From Halobacillus litoralis (GTDB taxonomy: Bacteria; Bacillota; Bacilli; Bacillales; Halobacillaceae), in the NCBI RefSeq assembly GCF_020171725.1, contig NZ_JAIVAJ010000007.1, positions 62,001 to 126,000 of the forward strand: DNA of 64,000 bases, read 5' to 3'. Under the pieces are notes generated by a model, which saw only the letters and a program-made list of their open reading frames with translations, searched no databases and was not told the origin of the DNA. Positions 17,661 through 24,854 of the stretch are shown piece by piece (the first letter of the stretch is position 1; each line of letters starts with the position of its first letter). The translations under genes and the position numbers were made by a program.

Positions 17661-17691
17661 AAAAAAGACACCAGAGTTACAAACCCTGATG
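17661..17691 (-). terminator. Weak intrinsic terminator after the DUF3006 gene
   Basis: An 8-bp stem with two G-U pairs (CATCAGGG with CTCTGGTG on the minus strand) is followed by TCTTTTTT, ten bases past the stop codon. Confidence 0.6.
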
Positions 17692-17700
17692 CCCTCCCTA

Positions 17701-17907
17701 TTATGCTTTTTCCAACTTATCTACATCTTCAATGACTTTAATCGTTTTCAAGTTCCCCATCACATCGAAATCGATGTAGAGCTCATCCCCCGGCTTCGCT
17801 AAAGCAACTAATCGCTCCTTCAGTACAGACAATTCAATGCGGTATGGATGCTCCTGGGTCAAAATTGCGTACATGCCTTCGAATCGGTCCAGTTTGTATT
17901 TGTTCAC
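17701..17907 (-). CDS. DUF3006-type small protein
   Basis: This 68-residue protein reads DRFEGMYAIL near the start and GDELYIDFDVMGN later, the pattern of DUF3006 proteins, which are small beta-barrel-like proteins starting with a 'DRFEG..AVL' segment. Their role is not established. It stands between the helicase operon and a divergent TetR gene. Confidence 0.7.
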   Translation of the reverse strand: MNKYKLDRFEGMYAILTQEHPYRIELSVLKERLVALAKPGDELYIDFDVMGNLKTIKVIEDVDKLEKA

Positions 17908-18005
17908 GAATCCCGCTCCTTAGTAGGCAAAGTAATAGTAAATAAGTACATTACTAGTATTGTTCCCGAACATACCCTTGACTAAACGTGTCGAATTCCG
18001 GAAGC

Positions 18006-18055
18006 TGGACACGGTTGAAAACGCGTGGTAAAATAGAAACTAACAACCGTTAGTT
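18006..18055 (+). promoter_or_regulatory. Promoter and operator of the TetR-SMR operon
   Basis: TGGACA (18006-18011) and TAAAAT (18029-18034) are 17 bases apart. Just downstream, AACTAAC (18038-18044) and GTTAGTT (18049-18055) form a perfect 7-4-7 dyad over the transcription start, the right place for repression by the TetR protein encoded next. Confidence 0.75.
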
Positions 18056-18072
18056 AGTGATGAGGTGATGGT

Positions 18073-18648
18073 ATGAAAAGACAACAAATTATAGATGAAA
18101 GTCTCCACTTATTTGCAAACCACGGCTATGAGAACACGAGCCTCGCCATGATTGCAGACAATGTGGGGATCAAGAAACCATCCTTGTACAACCATTTCAA
18201 GAATAAAGAAGCGATCTTTATGGCTGTACTGGATGACGTAGCGAAACGCGAGGTCGAAGTTTTGAAACACGAAGTGACCACTTATGAGGGAAACGACATC
18301 GAACATCAACTCACGACCCTATACAAAAAGTATCTGGCCCATATGTCGAGTTCCACTGAAGGGCTTTTCTTTAAACGCGTCACGTTCTTCCCACCGGATA
18401 ACTTCGAGGGGGAAATTAAACGGGTCTTCCTTTTAGTCGAGGAATATTTGACGTCTGTGCTCGAGCCGATTATAGAACGAGGCAAACGAGAAGACGTTCT
18501 GCGTGACCTGCCGACTGACACGATGACAAGCGCATTCTACACGTTGATTGATGGACTGTTTCTGGAAGAAAACTTTTATCCAGAGGAGCTTTTTGAAAAA
18601 CGCAAAGAGGCGAGCTGGAGTATATTCTGGCTCGGAATCCAGGCATAG
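18073..18648 (+). CDS. TetR/AcrR-family transcriptional repressor
   Basis: This 191-residue regulator has an N-terminal helix-turn-helix (about residues 5-50, with FANHGYENTSLAMIADNVGIKKPSLYNHF; quoted in part, full domain at 18085-18190) and a ligand-binding C-terminal domain. It is the first gene of an operon with two SMR efflux subunits and very likely represses its own promoter through the AACTAAC-N4-GTTAGTT dyad. The inducer is probably a cationic compound exported by the pair, by analogy with QacR-type systems. Confidence 0.92.
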   Translation: MKRQQIIDESLHLFANHGYENTSLAMIADNVGIKKPSLYNHFKNKEAIFMAVLDDVAKREVEVLKHEVTTYEGNDIEHQLTTLYKKYLAHMSSSTEGLFFKRVTFFPPDNFEGEIKRVFLLVEEYLTSVLEPIIERGKREDVLRDLPTDTMTSAFYTLIDGLFLEENFYPEELFEKRKEASWSIFWLGIQA

Positions 18649-18660
18649 GGAGGCGATGGT

Positions 18661-18993
18661 ATGGCATGGATTTATCTACTCATTGGTGCCGTGTTTGAAA
18701 TCGGCTGGGCTGTCGGACTGAAGCTGTCCGACGGTTTCACGAAACCCGTCATCTCAATCGTGACGGTCGTATTGATTTTCGTCAGCTTCTACTTCTTTAC
18801 GAAAGCGGTCAAAGAAATTGATATCGGCACCGGGTATGCCGTATTCACAGGAATCGGCGCAGCAGGAACGGCCATTATCGGTATGACATTTCTGGGTGAT
18901 GATACAAACACCGGAAAGGTCTTTTTTATTGCTCTTTTAATCATAGGTATTATTGGATTGAAATTAACAAGTTCTCCTGAGGAGAGTGCATAA
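18661..18993 (+). CDS. SMR-family multidrug efflux subunit 1
   Basis: This 110-residue protein has four membrane helices and the SMR signature MAWIYLLIGAVFEIGWAVGLK, with the essential membrane glutamate (Glu14-equivalent) in the first helix. GTGYAVFTGIGAAGTA is the third-helix motif. It starts 12 bases after the tetR stop with GGGAGG upstream. It pairs with the next gene, a layout of heterodimeric exporters such as YkkCD or EbrAB, which pump quaternary ammonium or guanidinium-type cations out with protons in. Confidence 0.92.
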   Translation: MAWIYLLIGAVFEIGWAVGLKLSDGFTKPVISIVTVVLIFVSFYFFTKAVKEIDIGTGYAVFTGIGAAGTAIIGMTFLGDDTNTGKVFFIALLIIGIIGLKLTSSPEESA

Positions 18994-19006
18994 GGAGGAG
19001 ATGATG

Positions 19007-19321
19007 ATGGCATGGGTATTCTTACTGATCGCCGGAACCGGCGAAATGGCAGCCATGTTTTTCTTGAAGCTTTCAGAGGGCTTTACGAATAAAAGGTACA
19101 CGATTCTTGCTATTGTTTCCATGGGGGCAAGCTTTTACTTCTTATCTGTATCGCTGATGCAGCTTCCGATCGGAACAGCTTACGGCATTTGGACGGGAAT
19201 CGGATCCGCCGGCACCGTGCTGCTCGGCATTCTATTCTTCAAAGAGAGCGTCCAGCTGAAAAGAGTGCTGTTCATATTGTGCATCATTACAGGTGTCGTC
19301 GGTTTGAAGCTTGTTTCATAA
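19007..19321 (+). CDS. SMR-family multidrug efflux subunit 2
   Basis: This 104-residue, four-helix SMR protein has the key glutamate in MAWVFLLIAGTGEMAAM and the motif GTAYGIWTGIGSAGTV. Three ATG codons occur in a row region (19001, 19004, 19007); 19007 has the best distance from AAGGAGGAG and aligns with the partner's start. It begins 13 bases after the first subunit's stop, so the two are made together and likely form a heterodimer. Confidence 0.92.
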   Translation: MAWVFLLIAGTGEMAAMFFLKLSEGFTNKRYTILAIVSMGASFYFLSVSLMQLPIGTAYGIWTGIGSAGTVLLGILFFKESVQLKRVLFILCIITGVVGLKLVS

Positions 19322-19335
19322 TTCTGATTACTCTC

Positions 19336-19364
19336 TTGAATTCAAAGAGAGTTCGACGTACAAT
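19336..19364 (+). promoter_or_regulatory. Sigma-A promoter for the 39-aa peptide gene
   Basis: TTGAAT (19336-19341) and TACAAT (19359-19364) are exactly 17 bases apart and sit about 100 bases before the small peptide's ATG. Confidence 0.7.
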
Positions 19365-19464
19365 ATAAATAGGAAACAGGCAAAAATCGACAGGTAAACC
19401 CTTTCTTTTGTCGCTTTTTGCTGAATGATCTTTCGGTTTTTAGGTAAAATGGAGGCAAGTAGAA

Positions 19465-19584
19465 ATGAGGAAATTTTTGTTCGCTGTACTGTTGTTGATG
19501 GTGGCAGCCTTCAGCTATGTAGGATTTACTGAAATGGATACGGATGCTAATCCTTCCATTCCACAAGAAACGGAACAGTATTAA
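19465..19584 (+). CDS. 39-residue exported or membrane-anchored peptide
   Basis: The ATG at 19465 follows GGAGG by nine bases. The product begins MRKFLFAVLLLMVAAFSYVG, a positively charged start and a hydrophobic stretch like a signal peptide or a single helix, followed by a short acidic tail ending ETEQY. It has its own promoter and a very strong terminator, so it is a real single-gene unit. A helix-anchored regulator or a processed signalling peptide are both possible; I recognise no family. Confidence 0.65.
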   Translation: MRKFLFAVLLLMVAAFSYVGFTEMDTDANPSIPQETEQY

Positions 19585-19594
19585 TTCAAACGAC

Positions 19595-19632
19595 AACACC
19601 CCTTCACACAGCTGTGTGAAGGGGTGTTTTTT
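19595..19632 (+). terminator. 34-bp perfectly palindromic terminator
   Basis: Bases 19595-19628 are a perfect palindrome (half: AACACCCCTTCACACAG) followed by TTTTTT. It probably serves both the peptide gene and the convergent msrA gene. Confidence 0.92.
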
Positions 19633-20315
19633 CACTCGATATTTTCTTTTTTCGGTAAATCCAGTTCGCGCTCTTCTCCCCAGACTTGGTTCAAGTAATC
19701 ATCTCGGCCGGAATTGCCGCGGTAATAATCATAGCGCAGTTCATTTTTCTTATAGTAGTCCTGATGGTATTCTTCGGCCTCATAGAACGTGCCTGCCTCA
19801 CGGATCGGCGTTACGATCTCTCCACCGAACTGCTCAGTCGAAGCGATTTCTTCCTTGGATTGTTCGGCGGTTTCTTTCTGCTGCTCGTTATGATAGAAGA
19901 TGGCCGTTGTATATTGATACCCACGATCGACAAACTGTCCTTCGTCGTCTGTTGGATTGATCTGTCTCCAAAACACATCCAGAATCTGTTCGTACGATAT
20001 GGTGTCCGGATCGAAGTACACGCGAACCGACTCAATGTGTTCGGTGCCTCCTGAAGCTACCTCTTCATAGGTTGGGTTCTCTTCCGAACCACCTGTATAA
20101 CCGGACACAACCTCTTTGACGCCCTTCAAATTTTCAAAAGGAGGTTCCATACACCAAAAGCAGCCTCCTGCAAGCGTAGCGACTTCATACCCTTCCGGCA
20201 CCTCTGTCATCGCTTCACTCTCGTAATTACGCTTCGTTAAATAGGCATACGCTTCCGGAACGACGAAGATTCCGATCAACACAATGAGTCCGAGCCAAAT
20301 GCCCCATTTCTTCAT
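19632..20315 (-). CDS. msrA: Peptide methionine-S-sulfoxide reductase, membrane-anchored
   Basis: This 227-residue enzyme reduces methionine-S-sulfoxide. The MsrA signature GCFWCMEPPF holds the catalytic cysteine, and YTGGSEENPTYEEV and QYTTAIFYHNEQQ are conserved. An N-terminal hydrophobic helix (about residues 5-22) precedes the domain, so the enzyme probably acts outside the membrane, unlike the usual cytosolic MsrA. I choose ATG 20315 because GAGGTG precedes it; a GTG three codons upstream is also in frame. No MsrB is adjacent. Confidence 0.92.
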   Translation of the reverse strand: MKKWGIWLGLIVLIGIFVVPEAYAYLTKRNYESEAMTEVPEGYEVATLAGGCFWCMEPPFENLKGVKEVVSGYTGGSEENPTYEEVASGGTEHIESVRVYFDPDTISYEQILDVFWRQINPTDDEGQFVDRGYQYTTAIFYHNEQQKETAEQSKEEIASTEQFGGEIVTPIREAGTFYEAEEYHQDYYKKNELRYDYYRGNSGRDDYLNQVWGEERELDLPKKENIE

Positions 20316-20382
20316 GCTGTTCACCTCTTATCACGATGATTTGCCTTCATCATAGCACGAATGGAGCATTCCACCCTAGAAA

Positions 20383-22302
20383 TTACTCTTCCTCATCAAG
20401 CGTCAGACCATCGACGTGTTTTCTCCCAAGCTCCTTATCTACTTTGCGGTATGCTTTCGATTTGAAGATGATGTCAAAATCGTAATTCTCCGGGTACAGC
20501 TCCTCTGCCGGGATATAGAGATTCAACCGCTTATGATTGTAAGTCCGCTTCTCGCCTTTCACTTGGACACGGTAATTGCCCCTTGCGTCCGGTCCCGTGT
20601 AAACGATGCCGATTTCATCTTCTGACGGAATCTGAACGTTGTCTCCCATTTTGAACTTCGGTTTGGCTTTCTCTTTTTTAGAAGATCCTTTTATCTGACG
20701 ACCATAGCGGTTCCGGGCAACCTGCTGGCTGTAACCATCTTCCTTTAGTCTACTTTCTTCAATGTTGAAAGGTCTTGAATCTTGATAGGAAATCTCATAA
20801 GCATGCTCGAGAATATCAGGATGAAGGCCAAGCTGCAGGGCAATATCAAAGGCCTGGCTTTTCCCTGAGGTTCCGAGGTGCAGCTGATGAGTCGGCTGAA
20901 GCGTTTCGAGGTCGAATTCCATCGCCCCGTTTATGAAACCTTCTTTCCGGTCCGCGTACTCCTTCATTTCTCCGTAATGCGTGGTCGCAAGAATCGTCGA
21001 ACCCTTTTCTGACAGCTGATCGAGTATTGCTGTCGCAAGCCCCATCCCTTCACGAGGGTCTGTACCAGAGCCGATCTCATCAAGTAAAAGCAGGGAGTGG
21101 TCGTTGGCCTGCCTTAAGATCTCGATCAAATTGACGAGTCTTGAACTGAAAGTACTCAAGTTCTCATCAATACTTTGACCATCTCCAATATCAACGAGTA
21201 CATATTGGAAAATAGGAAGCTTGCTACCCTCTTTTGCAGGGATTGGAATACCGGATTGAGCCATTAGTGATAGCAGCCCTACCGTTTTCAGCGTGACCGT
21301 CTTCCCGCCTGTATTCGGCCCGGTAATCAGAAGGGCCTGCTCCGTTTCATCCATCTCTATGGTAAGAGGAACGGCTTGTTCTCCCAGTAAAGGATGCCTT
21401 GCCTCATTCAGCACAATGGTGAACCCTTCGGAAAATACAGGAGCGACTCCCTTGATCTTTCTACTGTATTTGGCTTTTGCGAACAACAGGTCATACTGAT
21501 GCATCGTTTCCATCGCAATCTGAACATCATGTTCGTGACCCAGCACCTGACTCGTAAGGTCATAGAGGATACGTTCCACTTCATTCTCCTCACTCATTTG
21601 TAGTAAGTGAAGCTCTTCCTGAGCATCCGTCACTTCCGCAGGTTCTATGAACAACGTTGCACCAGAAGATGATTGATCGACAACGGACCCTTTTACTTTA
21701 TTGCGATTCTCTCGCTTTACAGGCAGCGTGTAGCGACCGTGTTTCATCACAGGATGAGATTCCTGCATGAATGTACGATACTTCTTCGCCAACGATTCGA
21801 GCTTCTCCCCACGGCGTTCTTCCTTGACTCTGATTTGTTTTCTTAGTTTTGTCAGTTCTTTTGACGCATAGTCATCGACCTGGCCGTGGCGTATCACAGC
21901 ATGGATGGCCTCTTCCAGTGTGGTCAAATCTGCAATCGATTGAGCGTACAGATGGATCGTCGGTGCTATTAAGTTTTTGTCCTCCATAAACCGCTTCAAT
22001 TTCGTACAGTGATCCAGAAAGGAAATCAAGCTTCCGAATTGGGATGGGCGGATGTATAGCCCTTTGCTGCCTTGTTCCATCATTTGTGAAACATCCCCGA
22101 GGTGGTGAACCGGAATATGACTATTCACCTGTAGAATCGCGACGGCTTCCTCCACCTCCTCATGCCACCTCTCCAACTGCTTCGTATCACGAACCGGCTT
22201 CATATTCAGGATGGTTTGCTTCGCCTCTTCCGTCATCGCGTACGCACTGATTTCCTGAAGAATAGAATGGTATTCAAGCGTTTCAAATGTTCTTGTATTC
22301 AA
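20383..22302 (-). CDS. MutS2-type ATPase lacking the Smr nuclease domain
   Basis: This 639-residue protein has the MutS core and ATPase domains: Walker A GPNTGGKT, the DIGDGQSIDENLSTF segment, Walker B LLLLDEIGSGTDP and LATTHYGEMK. MutS2 proteins are usually about 780 residues and end in an Smr endonuclease domain; here the C-terminus is a short basic KOW/SH3-like segment (KFKMGDNVQIPSEDEIGIVYTG) and an acidic tail, with no Smr motif. The start is TTG 22302, preceded by AAAGGA. It may act on stalled ribosomes or branched DNA like MutS2, but without the nuclease that is uncertain. A long structured leader precedes it. Confidence 0.88.
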   Translation of the reverse strand: MNTRTFETLEYHSILQEISAYAMTEEAKQTILNMKPVRDTKQLERWHEEVEEAVAILQVNSHIPVHHLGDVSQMMEQGSKGLYIRPSQFGSLISFLDHCTKLKRFMEDKNLIAPTIHLYAQSIADLTTLEEAIHAVIRHGQVDDYASKELTKLRKQIRVKEERRGEKLESLAKKYRTFMQESHPVMKHGRYTLPVKRENRNKVKGSVVDQSSSGATLFIEPAEVTDAQEELHLLQMSEENEVERILYDLTSQVLGHEHDVQIAMETMHQYDLLFAKAKYSRKIKGVAPVFSEGFTIVLNEARHPLLGEQAVPLTIEMDETEQALLITGPNTGGKTVTLKTVGLLSLMAQSGIPIPAKEGSKLPIFQYVLVDIGDGQSIDENLSTFSSRLVNLIEILRQANDHSLLLLDEIGSGTDPREGMGLATAILDQLSEKGSTILATTHYGEMKEYADRKEGFINGAMEFDLETLQPTHQLHLGTSGKSQAFDIALQLGLHPDILEHAYEISYQDSRPFNIEESRLKEDGYSQQVARNRYGRQIKGSSKKEKAKPKFKMGDNVQIPSEDEIGIVYTGPDARGNYRVQVKGEKRTYNHKRLNLYIPAEELYPENYDFDIIFKSKAYRKVDKELGRKHVDGLTLDEEE

Positions 22303-22332
22303 TGGTAAAATCCTTTCAATATTTGAGAGTAT

Positions 22333-22367
22333 AAAAAAACGCGGCAAGCTGAAATAAGCTCGCCGCG
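22333..22367 (-). terminator. Second terminator (T2) in the mutS2-like leader
   Basis: An 11-bp stem (CGCGGCGAGCT with AGCTTGCCGCG on the minus strand) is followed by seven T residues. It ends about 20 bases before the AAAGGA of the mutS2-like gene, so it can gate that gene. Confidence 0.9.
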
Positions 22368-22372
22368 ACGTA

Positions 22373-22632
22373 CGTGTCCGTCACTGGATGATCAACAGCC
22401 CTGGACCTCGTCCTGGGCATAAAAAAAGCTATGACTGAAAAAGCAGTCATAGCTCCTGATTTGATCGCTACGCTTATGCTCGTTCTTAACTACTCTTGTC
22501 CAACATTAAATAGACGTGCTTGAGGCACATCTTTTGAACAAGACGTTATCCAATTGATGGATTAGTTAAGAACGACCACACTCATACATCATTCTCCTCT
22601 TTCAAAGGAATAGTGACGGAACACGCAGTTCC
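22373..22632 (-). ncRNA. Large structured leader RNA of unknown class before the mutS2-like gene
   Basis: On the minus strand, CGTGTTCCGTCACT (22612-22625) pairs with AGTGACGGACACG (22373-22385) as 13 base pairs with one bulge, closing a 253-nt domain. Inside are a perfect 13-bp helix (22563-22575 with 22480-22492), a 5-bp hairpin at 22548-22562, a 7-bp helix (22536-22542 with 22495-22501) capped by GTGC-CTCAA-GCAC (22516-22528), a terminator hairpin (T1) and a GCCC-A-GGAC hairpin at 22398-22418. It has a strong promoter and ends at T2. I find none of the marks of T-box, SAM, purine, M-box, c-di-AMP, TPP or guanidine RNAs. It could be a riboswitch-like attenuator or an independent RNA. Confidence 0.65.
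22420..22454 (-). terminator. First terminator-like hairpin (T1) in the mutS2-like leader
   Basis: A perfect 11-bp stem (AGCTATGACTG with CAGTCATAGCT) with a 6-base loop is followed by seven T residues on the minus strand. It lies within the domain closed by the outer helix. Confidence 0.9.
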
Positions 22633-22638
22633 TCCTCC

Positions 22639-22667
22639 ATCATAGAAGGATTGATGTGAAAAGTCAA
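22639..22667 (-). promoter_or_regulatory. Strong sigma-A promoter of the structured leader
   Basis: TTGACT (22662-22667) and TATGAT (22639-22644) lie 17 bases apart on the minus strand, about 330 bases before the mutS2-like start codon. Confidence 0.85.
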
Positions 22668-22741
22668 CAATCAAATGACTTTCAAAATCCGCTCATGTAC
22701 GTGATAATATGAAAGTAGAATTCTTCTAAGGAGTGAATCTC

Positions 22742-23428
22742 ATGTTAAAAGAAGAGAACCATGTACTGGTGATTTTCCCCCACCCGGATGATGAAGCTTT
22801 CGGCGTGTCTGGAACAATCACTTCCTATATAAAACAAGGAACGCCCGTCACATACGCCTGCCTTACACTGGGAGAAATGGGTCGTAACCTCGGGAAACCG
22901 GCATTCGCCACCCGGGAAACGTTACCTGATATCCGCCGCAAGGAACTTAAAAAGGCGGCAGAAGCAATGGGAATCACAGACCTGCGTATGATGGGGTTAC
23001 GCGATAAAACGCTCGAATTCGAAGATGACACGGAGATGAAGAATATGGTTCGTGAATTGATCGATGAACTGAATCCATCCCTTGTCATCAGCTTCTATCC
23101 CGGATATGCGGTTCACCCAGACCACGAGGCTACAGCAAGAGCTGTCGTCCGTGCGCTCCGTGAAATAGACGAAGAAGACCGCCCTACATTCCACGCCGTC
23201 GCCTTTGCAAACGATACAGAAGAGAATCTCGGAGAGCCGGATGTAGTCCACGATATCCAAGCCGTTCAGGAAGAAAAACTGAATGCGATGCGCGCCCACA
23301 TTTCTCAAACGGCCCGTATGCTTGAAATGCTGGAAGAAGGCATTAAAACCAAAGATCCGGAAGCCATGAAGTGGGTCACAAATGAACGCTTCTATACGTA
23401 CGACTGGGAGAATGACCAAGTAACGTAA
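22742..23428 (+). CDS. bshB2: Bacillithiol biosynthesis deacetylase BshB2
   Basis: This 228-residue LmbE-family zinc deacetylase removes acetyl from GlcNAc-malate on the way to bacillithiol. Zinc and catalytic residues are in FPHPDDEAFG and in GYAVHPDHEATARAV. ATG 22742 is eight bases after AAGGAG; an upstream GTG is not needed. Length and sequence match the BshB2 (YojG) branch rather than BshB1. In B. subtilis it neighbours yojF, but here the next genes are a DUF2642 protein and a manganese catalase. Confidence 0.9.
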   Translation: MLKEENHVLVIFPHPDDEAFGVSGTITSYIKQGTPVTYACLTLGEMGRNLGKPAFATRETLPDIRRKELKKAAEAMGITDLRMMGLRDKTLEFEDDTEMKNMVRELIDELNPSLVISFYPGYAVHPDHEATARAVVRALREIDEEDRPTFHAVAFANDTEENLGEPDVVHDIQAVQEEKLNAMRAHISQTARMLEMLEEGIKTKDPEAMKWVTNERFYTYDWENDQVT

Positions 23429-23444
23429 TGTTACTTGGTTTTTT
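23416..23444 (+). terminator. Terminator overlapping the bshB2 stop codon
   Basis: CCAAGTAAC pairs with GTTACTTGG around GTAAT, followed by a TTTTTT run; the stop codon is inside the loop. Confidence 0.85.
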
Positions 23445-23536
23445 ATATGAAAACGAACCTTTTCCATTCCATCATGCTTAATTCTTCACATCTAACATAT
23501 ACATCCTAATAGACAACCTTTAAAGGAGATGACTGG

Positions 23537-23764
23537 ATGAACAACCCTTCCCAGAACGTTGCTCTCAATTCGGCGATTGATCCTTACGTCTATCATACTT
23601 TACTCTCGATCCAAGGCGGGGCCATCGTCGCGCAGACGACCCAAGGTTCTGTTCGAGGAATCCTTAAAACGGTCATGCCGGACCACATTGTTGTGGAAGT
23701 CAGTGGCACGCCTTTCTTTGTCAGGACTCAACAAATCGTCTGGGTGCACCCTGACAGGCGATAA
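23537..23764 (+). CDS. DUF2642-type small protein next to manganese catalase
   Basis: This 75-residue protein contains the pattern LLSIQGGAIVAQTTQGSVRGIL followed by DHIVVE and FFVRTQQIVWV, typical of DUF2642 (YuzF-like, an Sm-like beta fold). AAAGGAG precedes the ATG. It ends 11 bases before the manganese catalase start, so they form an operon. DUF2642 proteins are common beside spore-coat genes, which fits a coat or spore role for the pair, but this is inference. Confidence 0.75.
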   Translation: MNNPSQNVALNSAIDPYVYHTLLSIQGGAIVAQTTQGSVRGILKTVMPDHIVVEVSGTPFFVRTQQIVWVHPDRR

Positions 23765-23775
23765 AGGAGGATGTT

Positions 23776-24666
23776 ATGTTTAAAAGACTTGATCGAATGC
23801 AGATTGCCCTGACGATTCCTGAACACGGTGACGCAAACGCTGCTTCAGCAGTTCAACAGCTGCTTGGTGGAAAATTCGGAGAGATGTCGACGCTGAACAA
23901 CTATATGTATCAGTCCTTCGGTTTCCGCAACAAAAAGAAATTCCGTCCTTTCTATGATTTGGTCGCAAGCATCACAGCAGAAGAGTTCGGCCATGTGGAG
24001 CTCGTCAACAACTCCATCAACCTGTTGACTCGCGGTGTGACGTTTACAGGCGATCCGGATATTACGCCCTTACAAAACGGATTGAATAAAAGAGACACCT
24101 ACCAGTTCATCGCTTCCGCTCAGACCGCTCTCCCCTACGACTCTATGGGACAGCCTTGGACGGGGGAGAATGTATTCAACAGTGGCAACCTGGTGCTCGA
24201 TCTGCTTCATAACTTTTTTCTCGAACTCGGTGCGCGGACCCATAAGATGCGCGTCTATGAAATGACCGATCACCCGACCGCAAGAGAGATGATCGGATAC
24301 TTACTTGTCAGAGGCGGCACCCATGCCCTTGCATACGCCAAAGCACTCGAAATTGCTACAGGGGTGGACGTGAAAAAAATGCTCCCGGTCCCCGACCTCG
24401 ACAATTCAAAATTCGACTATGCCCGTCCTTACCTTGATCAAGGACTGGACAACATTTTGTACACGTGGAGCGATACCGACTACAAGGACATCAATAAAAT
24501 CTGGAAAGGCACAAACCCCGAAAATGGCCAGCCGCTAAAAGTCATTCAAGGAACACCGAAAGGAGCACCGATTCCTGACCTGGATGATCTGCCGGAAGAA
24601 TTCGCACCAGGGATCGATCGGGATGACTACGATCGGATTGCTAAAAAATTGATGGAAAATCTATGA
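23776..24666 (+). CDS. Manganese catalase
   Basis: This 296-residue ferritin-like di-manganese catalase disproportionates hydrogen peroxide. Metal-binding residues are visible in GEMSTLNNYMYQSFGF, AEEFGHVELV and, in the second half, FFLELGARTHKMRVYEM and RGGTHALAYAKALE. The C-terminus has the extended segment typical of the full-length bacterial enzyme (KatN type), longer than spore-coat CotJC (about 190 residues). AAAGGAGG precedes the ATG. It is co-transcribed with the DUF2642 gene. Confidence 0.93.
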   Translation: MFKRLDRMQIALTIPEHGDANAASAVQQLLGGKFGEMSTLNNYMYQSFGFRNKKKFRPFYDLVASITAEEFGHVELVNNSINLLTRGVTFTGDPDITPLQNGLNKRDTYQFIASAQTALPYDSMGQPWTGENVFNSGNLVLDLLHNFFLELGARTHKMRVYEMTDHPTAREMIGYLLVRGGTHALAYAKALEIATGVDVKKMLPVPDLDNSKFDYARPYLDQGLDNILYTWSDTDYKDINKIWKGTNPENGQPLKVIQGTPKGAPIPDLDDLPEEFAPGIDRDDYDRIAKKLMENL

Positions 24667-24672
24667 GCACCA

Positions 24673-24698
24673 GGGCGTTCTTAACGGACGCTCTTTTC
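24673..24698 (+). terminator. Terminator after manganese catalase
   Basis: GGGCGTTC pairs with GGACGCTC (with G-U pairs) over a 5-base loop, followed by TTTTC. Confidence 0.6.
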
Positions 24699-24854
24699 TA
24701 TTGCAATGAATTCGGGCACCTACCATTATCCAGGCCCGCCCTCTCTCCGAATCAGGAAAACCCTACTAGACGATTGTCATCATATTGACTTAACTTCTCC
24801 TTACAAGGGCAGAATGTTCATGATATCCTGATTAGGAAAAGGGAGATGACATGA

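Noticed and set aside
18000-18072. Guanidine (ykkC) riboswitch before the SMR pair
   Set aside because: The region is only a promoter and a dyad, and the first gene is tetR; there is no space for the riboswitch fold.
22373-22632. The mutS2-like leader as a T-box, purine, M-box, SAM or c-di-AMP riboswitch
   Set aside because: No T-box AGGGTGGNACCGCG, no purine-type loop pair, no other diagnostic core that I know; left as unclassified.
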